Assembly (NCBI GenBank): GCA_020426425.1
Contig: JAGQQB010000107.1
Coordinates: 1-9,799 of the forward strand
Reading direction: 5' to 3'
Length of the DNA: 9,799 bases
Source of the DNA: Planctomycetaceae bacterium
GTDB lineage: Bacteria > Planctomycetota > Planctomycetia > Planctomycetales > Planctomycetaceae
In this document: piece by piece, positions 1-7,300 of the stretch
How positions within the stretch are numbered: position 1 is the first letter of the stretch
Layout of the letters: each line of letters begins with the position of its first letter
Made by a program: the position numbers and the translations under genes
Notes under the pieces: generated by a model
What the model was told of the DNA's origin: nothing
The model's input: the letters and a program-made list of their open reading frames with translations, nothing else
Databases searched by the model: none

Positions 1-1
1 G

Positions 2-862
2 GAAACGCTGACGTTCATCCGCGAGCACAAGGAGGAACCTTTCCTCGCGGTGCTTGCCCATTATGCAGTGCATAGTCCGATCGAAGCCAAGCGGCATCTC
101 ACGAAACGGTACGAGGCGAAACTTGCCGACACCACGCTCCCGAAGCCACTGTACGAACCCGAAAGCGCTGGCGAAAACTTATTGGTTCAGAACAACGCGA
201 CGTATGCCGCGATGATTGAAAGCGTGGATCATGGCGTTGGACGGCTATTGAATCTGCTGGAGCGACTCGATCTCGCCGACAACACGATTGTCGTTCTCGC
301 GAGCGATCATGGCGGACTTTCGGCCCGAGGAAACAAACGCGGAGTGGCGACGTCAAACCGTCCATTCCGGGCGGGCAAGGGACATCTATACGAAGGCGGC
401 TTGCGGATACCGCTTCTCGTGCGCTGGCCCGGCAAGATCTCGCCTGGACAGACGGTCGACACTCCCGTGTTATCGACCGATCTGTTCCCAACGTTTCTCG
501 AACTCGCCGGACTTCCACTGCAACCAGCAGACCACCGCGATGGCGTCAGCCTGGCGAAACTGCTGCTGAATGAGGTACAGCCATCTCCACGAACATTCTT
601 CTGGCACAATCCGGCCCCGCGTCCGTCGAGCACCGGCGATCTGTTCTCCTCCGCAGTTCGCACCCAAGACCTGAAACTGCTGGAATTCCCCAACGACGGA
701 CGCATCGAACTCTACGATCTGGCCACGGATCCTGGTGAAGCCACCAACCTCGCCGATCAACGCCCGCAGGACCGGGACCGGTTGCTGCGGCAACTCCACG
801 AATGGAAGACTGCAGTCGGCGCCGCCGATGCACCCCGCGTGCGCAAGAAGGAACAGCGGTAA
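2..862 (+). CDS. Type I sulfatase (alkaline-phosphatase superfamily), C-terminal part, 5' end outside window
   Basis: Hydrolyses sulfate esters, in this lineage typically on sulfated polysaccharides; the exact substrate cannot be read here. The frame is open from base 2 to the TAA at 860-862, so a GTG at 50 is internal rather than the start: the preceding codons (ETLTFIREHKEEPFLAV) read as normal sulfatase sequence. In fragment numbering, HYAVHSP (His24) is the conserved active-site His region. SDHGG (Asp102, His103) takes the place of the commoner SDNGG metal-binding motif. GKGHLYEGG (Lys126, Glu131) is the conserved C-terminal active-site stretch, followed by TDLFPTFLELAGL and a typical tail ELYDLATDPGEATNLA. 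The catalytic CxPSR/SxPSR motif, which would show Cys- or Ser-type, and any signal peptide lie upstream of the window. The tail is basic (VRKKEQR). Family assignment is firm; subfamily and substrate are not determined. Confidence 0.95.
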   Translation, partial: ETLTFIREHKEEPFLAVLAHYAVHSPIEAKRHLTKRYEAKLADTTLPKPLYEPESAGENLLVQNNATYAAMIESVDHGVGRLLNLLERLDLADNTIVVLASDHGGLSARGNKRGVATSNRPFRAGKGHLYEGGLRIPLLVRWPGKISPGQTVDTPVLSTDLFPTFLELAGLPLQPADHRDGVSLAKLLLNEVQPSPRTFFWHNPAPRPSSTGDLFSSAVRTQDLKLLEFPNDGRIELYDLATDPGEATNLADQRPQDRDRLLRQLHEWKTAVGAADAPRVRKKEQR

Positions 863-885
863 TCGCTGGCGAGAGTCTCCCAATC

Positions 886-900
886 ACGCACAGAGTGCGT
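886..900 (+). terminator. Short hairpin after sulfatase stop, possible weak terminator
   Basis: ACGCAC and GTGCGT form a perfect 6-bp stem around an AGA loop, 23 bases after the sulfatase TAA. No T-run follows, so it is not a classic intrinsic terminator. It may be incidental or only stabilise the 3' end of the transcript. Confidence 0.2.
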
Positions 901-1034
901 CCCGCAGATCGGCTGATTACCTGGGACTGTGGGTTGCAGTCGCTAGCGATACCAATGCGAACCGCGTTGGTCACCAGCGTCAAGCATTGTGAACAGCCGA
1001 TCACTCTTCGCTCTTGAGTGGGCTATGTTGATGG

Positions 1035-1063
1035 TTGACTGGGCTGGCTACCCAAATTAGGCT
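1035..1063 (+). promoter_or_regulatory. Weak sigma70-like promoter candidate for the giant gene
   Basis: TTGACT (1035-1040) matches 5 of 6 bases of a -35 box. At 17-base spacing lies TAGGCT (1058-1063), only 3 of 6 for a -10 box, in a locally AT-richer patch. The position, about 105 bases before the start codon, fits a leader. The poor -10 box and limited knowledge of planctomycete promoters keep this tentative. Confidence 0.2.
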
Positions 1064-1157
1064 CAGTGCAGCACTTCTTAATGCGAATGAACCGGCGGGC
1101 CGTCGGCTGGGTTGCGTAACCTGAGTTCGCGTTCCTCCGGTGCCAACATCCTTCCCC

Positions 1158-1162
1158 AGGGG
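1158..1162 (+). promoter_or_regulatory. Possible ribosome binding site for giant gene
   Basis: AGGGG sits 6 bases before the ATG at 1169. It is a partial Shine-Dalgarno match at good spacing and supports this start over the in-frame TTG at 1112 and the later ATGs at 1208 (Met14) and 1322 (Met52). Starting at Met52 would cut off most of the family-typical basic leader and split the FEDRVMLS motif. Confidence 0.4.
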
Positions 1163-1168
1163 CGACCC

Positions 1169-1339
1169 ATGCTCTTCTTCCGTCCGCTGCAGGCGCTATC
1201 ACGTCAGATGTATCAAGCCCGAGTCTTTCTGGGCTGTCTGTTCCGAGGTCGACACCGCGCTCGAGTGCGCCGTACGCGACATCAACAGGAGCGACTTGCT
1301 CAAGCGTTCGAAGACCGCGTGATGTTGTCGAGCACGTTC
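1169..1339 (+). other. N-terminal Arg-rich leader with LEPR-XLL-like motif
   Basis: Residues 1-57 hold a basic leader (residues 26-37 are mostly Arg/His) followed by FEDRVMLS (47-54) and then TFYLDFG. Giant planctomycete proteins commonly begin with a basic leader and an L-E-x-R-x-(L/M)-L-(S/A) motif, annotated as the LEPR-XLL domain and thought to mark exported proteins. Here Phe47 replaces the first Leu. No classical long hydrophobic signal-peptide core is evident; the only hydrophobic patch is VFLGCLF (19-25). Confidence 0.75.
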
Positions 1340-4300
1340 TACCTGGACTTCGGTGCTGGCATTGGCATGGGCAATACCATGTCCACCACTCTGGGGGACT
1401 TCCGGAACATTTTCGGCCCCGGGCTGCATGGCGATGGCACCGGTTCCGACTTGACCAGCGGATTCAGCCTGACGGCGAGTAATACATTGGACTTTACGCC
1501 GCTGCAGTACGACTTCGATAACGACGGTGCGACGACCGACCTCGACATCATCGCGCTCTCGAACGCAGTGGTGCCCATCGTGCAGCGCGCGCTGGAGCCA
1601 TTCGACATTGAGGTTGTCGTGGCTAGCGCAACATCGCTGGCCGATGCTGCGCTCACTGTCGGCTCGAATGCTGGTGACCCCACCGGAGAGTTCGACGCTT
1701 ACAACTTTATCATGGACATCACGTCCGATGGCTATGGTGGCGGAAGTGTGGGCGACCTGGCACGCAACGTCATCTCCCAGTTGTCACTCGAAAGCCCATT
1801 GCGAAACCTGATTGACTACGTACCAGTCAATCCTCTCGGTACCAGTGATGGGAGTATTGGTGACAACGCCGGGCTGTTCGGCATTGCTGCGGGCGACGAT
1901 CTGTTCAGCCAGACGGGGAACAACCAGGACGAAGCGACACTAACATTCGCTGATACCGTCCTCGCGTCAACAACAGGCACGCCGGGCACCGCTCAGTTCA
2001 ATTCGAATCTGGCCCATCGCATCGCCTACACCGCAACGCATGAAGGCTTCCATACGTTTACGGCAGTCCACACCACCGGCGGTGGCGCACTGCCAACGTT
2101 GTTGACCAGTGGCGATGTCATTCGTCTCGGATCGGTCACCCGGGAGAATCCGTTCATGGTCACTCGGTTCGATCTGTTCCATACCGGACTCACTGTTTCT
2201 GAACCGAACAACTACCTGATGGTCGCCAACAGTCCGGACCTTGGTTTGGTCGATCTGAACAACAACGGCACGCCGGACTTTGCCTATGTCACCGGAACCG
2301 GCGCGCATGACCGGATTCGCTTGACATCGCTCGGCGGCAGTCTAGTGAACGTTCAGATCGATGCGTATTCAGATCAGGCACATACCACCCTGCTCGCATC
2401 CGAGTCCTATACGATTGATCTGGCGACTGAATCGGAGGGAGAGATCCTGATTGATGGCGGGATCAATTCAGACGAAATTGCCATCGATGGCAACATTCCC
2501 GCTGACTTCAGAGTTCGGGGCGGGACCGGTCAGGATGGCGGTGCGGCGATCGATACGCTGTTCGTGTTCAATTCTTCCTTCACCGACGCTCCAAGCGGGT
2601 CCGAATCGGGGGCACTGTCGTTTGGGGGACAGGTGGCCAACTATGAGGAAGTCGAACAGATCGTGACTTCGCTGGAAGAGCCACTTGCCTTTGAGCCAGC
2701 CTCGTCGCTGGGGTCGTTGACCTATCAGGCGAATGCGTCTGGCCCTCTCCTCCCTGCGGCAACCGCAGCACTGACGTTCACGGTGAAGGCCGGGCAACGA
2801 CTTTCTGTCACCATGGTTCCAGAGGCATCTGTCCGGGCTCGGGTCTCGCTGGTTCGTATCGATGCAGGAATCCCAACTGTCGTCACCGAGGTCACTGCAG
2901 CAGCGGTTGGAGATCGAGTCCAACTGCCGATGAGCACCACCAACGACGCGGATTATGTGATTGAGGTGCACTCGCTCGATTCGACCACGGGCAACATTTC
3001 CGTGTCCGCAGTGTTGAATGCGGCCCATGAAAGCGAATCCTTCGGCGGACTGGACAACAACACGCAGGCCAACGCACAGAACTTGAACAACACGTTTGTC
3101 GCCCTGGACACGTCTGCTTCGATCGGCGGTGTTGTGGGGCAGGGGGACACTCTGGGTGAGGACTTCGAGTCTGGTTCGCTCGGTCCGGCCTGGATCACCA
3201 ACTCCACTGCCACTGGCCGTATTCAAGTCACTGGCAGTCAGGGGACGAACTCTGGTGCGTTCGCACTGCTAATGGACAGTGCTGTTGACGGCACGTATTC
3301 GCTGAATGAAGCCATCTGGACCGTCGATCTGACTGGAGCTACGAATCCGGTCCTGACGTTTTCACATGCACAGCTTGGGGACGAAACGGATTCTCTTCCG
3401 GCCCAGTTCACAGGGAGCACCAACGGCGATGGCGTGTCGGTCAGCTTCGATGGGACAACGTGGTTTCGCGTTCAGGATGCGTCGTCACATAGTGGCTGGC
3501 AGGAAGTGAGCGTCGATCTGCAACCGATCGCGGCGTCGGCAGGAGCGACATTCGGTCCGAACTTCCGTGTGAAGTTTCAGCAATACGACAATTTTGGTAC
3601 TCCGAGCGATGGACGCGTCTATGACGACATCCAGATCAGCGGTGCCGGTACCAGTGACTGGTACCGCTTTGATGTGACCGATGGAGACCAGATTGGCCTT
3701 GCGCTGGAAGACGTGGACAGTCCGGGGAGCGGCATGCCCGGGCCAACGCAGATCAACCTCTATGATGCGAGTGGTGCTCTGCTCTCGCTGGGCATTCCGG
3801 CCCAGAATGCGCTGCGTGTCCTCAACGGCTTTGCGGACCAGCTCGATGGATCTGGGGCGACGTACTTCGTGGAAGTGGTTGGCGCGCCGGCCAACTATCA
3901 ACTGACAGTGGTCCGAGGCGGCTCGTTTGAGGCCGAATTCAACGACGATGCGGCGACAGCCCAGGCCGGGACGGCCATTGCCGGACATCTGTCGTCAACC
4001 GGCGTATCGGACACGTCGCTACTTCGAGAGTTTGCGGGCATCGACTCGACAGTCGCGTTCTGTGGATGCGAACCACCCGACACACATTCCGCAGTCGGTC
4101 CCAACCACGTGATTGAAGTCGTGAACACGGCGATCGCCATCTACAACAAGGATGGCTCAGTTGCTCTGGCCTCGACTCCCTTGACGACATTCTTCAGCTC
4201 GTCGGTCGTTGCCGGCGAAACGTTTGATTTCGATCCAGTCGTTGCTTACGACGAGATTGATGACCGCTGGGTTGTTGCCGTGCTGATTGCAGCCTCGGCA

Positions 4301-7300
4301 AATTCTGCGGAAACGGACCTGTTGTACGCGGTTTCGGACACCAGCGATCCGACCGGCGGCTGGACCGAACAACACCGTATCGACTTTGGTGGGATCAGTC
4401 CCGGCCTGTTCGCCGACTACCCGAAGATTGGCTACAACGCCGATGCCCATGTGCTGACGTTCAACATGTTCGGTGCATCGTTCGTGGACGTGAACATCCT
4501 GGCCATCGACAAGGCCTCTGTCCTCGACGCTAACCCATCGACCTTCACCCACTTCATTTCCGAGCGTCCCAGTTCCAGCTTCACGATGGCCGCCGCAACC
4601 ATGCATGGCGCACAGCCTGGCGATCCCATGTGGCTGGTCGAGGAAGCTGGCTTCGGTGGCGGCGGGGGGAACATTCGGGTCGTTCGGATGGACGACGTTC
4701 TGACCGGCACGCCGACGTATACCAACTTTACCGTTCCAGTCAGTAGCTACACGTTCCCTCCCGACGCGCCCCAGCCGGGAGGGACGATCAACACGAACGA
4801 CACGCGAGTACTCAACTCGGAATGGCGCGACAACCGACTTGTGGCGACGCACACAGTGGGCGTCAACGGCAAGGCGACCGTGCGCTGGTATGAATTTGAC
4901 ACCTCTGGTGGCACCGTCAGCCTGACGCAAGAAGGGCAGATTGATCCCGGTGCTGGCATCGCAACCTACTTCCCGTCAATCGCGATCAATGCCGCCGGCG
5001 ATATCGGTATCACGTACATGCAGTCCTCTTCATCCGAGTACATGTCAATGTACGTCACGGGACAGAAGGCGGGCACAACACCAGGAACCATGGGGGTGCC
5101 CCAACTGGTGAAGGGTGGAAACGAGACTTACCCAGGTGGTCGTGCTGGCGACTACTCGGGGATCGCGGTCGACCCCGTGACCGACACATTCTGGGCATCC
5201 AACGAAGTGTCGCTTAGCGGATCTCCGAATCCACTGTGGAGCACATGGATCGGTGAATTTGCTGTCTCTGACATTCTCGATGAGGACTGGTTCGAGTTCG
5301 ACATGCTCGGCGGGCAGCCGATGATGATCGAAACCTTCACCCCAAATGGCAGTCCGGGATTCCCAGACAACCTGCTCGATCCCGAGATCGCGGTGTTTGA
5401 TCCGCAGGGTAATCTGGTCGCGATTTCCGATGCAAACACTGCGGGTGATGGCCGCAACGAAGTGCTGAACCTCACTGCGGGACAAACCGGGAAGTATCAG
5501 GTACGTATTCGCGCAACCGGACTTTCGGAAGGCGACTACTTCCTGCGAATCTCCGGTGCGGACGGCGACTTTGTGACGCCGTCGATCATCGCCACGAATC
5601 CGTTCGATGGCCAAACGCTGGGCAGCTATCCCACACACATCACCATTGATGTCTCGGAAGCTATCTTGCTGTCAACGCTGGATGCGACTGACGTCACGAT
5701 CGGCGGTCTCCCCGCCTTGTCGCTTGAGTTCGTTGATGCCGATACGTTCATCGCTGAAGTTGATCCCGCCGGATTCAACGGCGATGGGAGTTACGTCGTG
5801 CTGCTCTTCAACGACATGTTCACTGACTTCGCCGGGAACGGTAACGACTTCTATATCAGTTCGTTCGACATCGACACTCAGGGGCCAACGATCTCCGAGA
5901 TCACCTGGAATAACGACACGTTTCCGGGCAACGCCACGTTCACTCCTGGGCCGCTCGACATTGTTGCTTCGTTTGATGAACAACTCTTCGCGCTGTCGAG
6001 CGCGCGTCGAGGACTTCGCACGCCGGGAACAGACGATGTCCTCCTGACTGATGCGGTGACCGGACAGCAATACATGCCGAACCGGGTTGACTACAACCCG
6101 ATGAACCTCACGTTCACGGCCGAATTCGATTTCGTCCCCGAGGGTGATTACACACTGACCTTCGTGAGTGGCACCGGTGCGTTCGAGGACCAGTTGGGGA
6201 ACGCCCTCGATGGGGAACCACTGGGAAGCAACGCTGATGGCACACCAACTGGGGATGGGAATCCCGGCGGAGACTACACCGTCTCGTTTGTCGTCGATCA
6301 GCCGCCAGGTCTCTTGAATTCCTTTGAACGTATCGAACCTCTGGGTTCGCTGGCCTCGATCAGTTCTCAGAATGTCGCAGTCCTGCATGATGCGTCCGAC
6401 GTTGACGTACGAACATTCTTCGCCGATGGAGGCGAAACGCTCCTGTTTGCGGGAGTGTTCAGCGATAATGCGAACATCACGATCACCATCCCCGGGCTGT
6501 TCGGTCCGGTGACTGTGCCCGTGGTCGCTGGCGAGTTGACGCATTTGCCACTGGTACAGATTCCCACCTCGAACCTGTACGCGATCCAACTCGCTTCTGA
6601 TACAGCCGTCCAGGTGGACTTCGAGGTCTTCAAGAACATCATTCCCGAAGCCCTCGTGGGGGACAGCGACACGGGCAACGCGCTTGCGCTGGACCAGTCG
6701 AAGCTCATATTCGGCAACGGTCGATTCGCTGCGGTTGGGGAAATTGCCCCCGTTGCTCCAGCCGGGATCCAGGTGAATCATCGCACGGACAATACGGCGT
6801 TCGTGGACATTTCCGGTACCGGTACCTTGCTCTCACTCACCGATGACCAGGAAGTGACCATCTCGACAACAGTCGGCAACCGACTGCTCCCGGCGGGCAC
6901 AGTCACGGTCGCGGACAATGGGGGCATCCTTGCAGGGAGCGGATCCCTCAGTACGAGTAATTCTTCGCTCCCAACAACATCAGTGTTCAACGCCCTGCTG
7001 CCATTGTGGGATGATCTGTACAGCAATCCGGGTACTGTGCATTGGCAGGAAACGGTTGTCGACGGCGTAAACGCACTCGTTGTTCAGTGGACGGGCGTGG
7101 AGCGATTTGGCGTCAGTGGGGATCCATTCACATTCCAGATTCAACTGCTGGAGTCTGGACCGGTCCTGGCGCGCTTCGTCTATCCGGACGTGTCCGTCGG
7201 AAACGCGACCTATGATGGCGGTGCCAGTGCGACAGTTGGTGTGCAGGTCAGTCAGTCTGAGGCGTACCAGTTCAGCGTGAATCAGGCGTCACTCTCGACT

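Larger units (their letters stand above)
863..1168. other. Intergenic spacer between sulfatase and giant gene
   Basis: No convincing gene is seen in these 306 bases; short open frames here have no recognisable features. It holds a short hairpin just after the sulfatase stop (886-900), a perfect 10-base palindrome TCGCTAGCGA at 940-949, a weak promoter-like pair near 1035-1063 and a purine-rich stretch before the next start. The in-frame TGA at 1088-1090 closes the giant gene's frame upstream, so its start must lie after 1090. The spacer length argues for separate transcription of the two genes, but does not prove it. Confidence 0.6.

Noticed and set aside
802..1017. Small + strand frame across the sulfatase end and spacer
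   Set aside because: It starts inside the sulfatase in another frame, and its product shows no features.
863..1168. CRISPR array, tRNA or rRNA in the spacer
   Set aside because: No regular repeats and no cloverleaf-like or rRNA sequence were seen.
1810..1832. 8-bp inverted repeat (GATTGACT/AGTCAATC, 7-base loop)
   Set aside because: One or more such repeats are expected by chance in 10 kb, and it lies in coding sequence.
2468..3226. Antisense open frame of about 252 codons
   Set aside because: It is covered by the sense PPC-like unit 1 and has no independent support.
4157..4930. Antisense open frame of about 257 codons
   Set aside because: It lies inside the propeller-like domain on the sense strand. 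No motif or start signal supports it.
5672..6781. Antisense open frame of about 369 codons
   Set aside because: It lies wholly inside the giant gene, whose sense frame has clear Ig-like and PPC patterns. The antisense protein has no recognisable motif.
6816..6827. Tandem GGTACC palindromes
   Set aside because: They encode a Gly-Thr-Gly-Thr stretch. The hexamer recurs through the gene for codon reasons.
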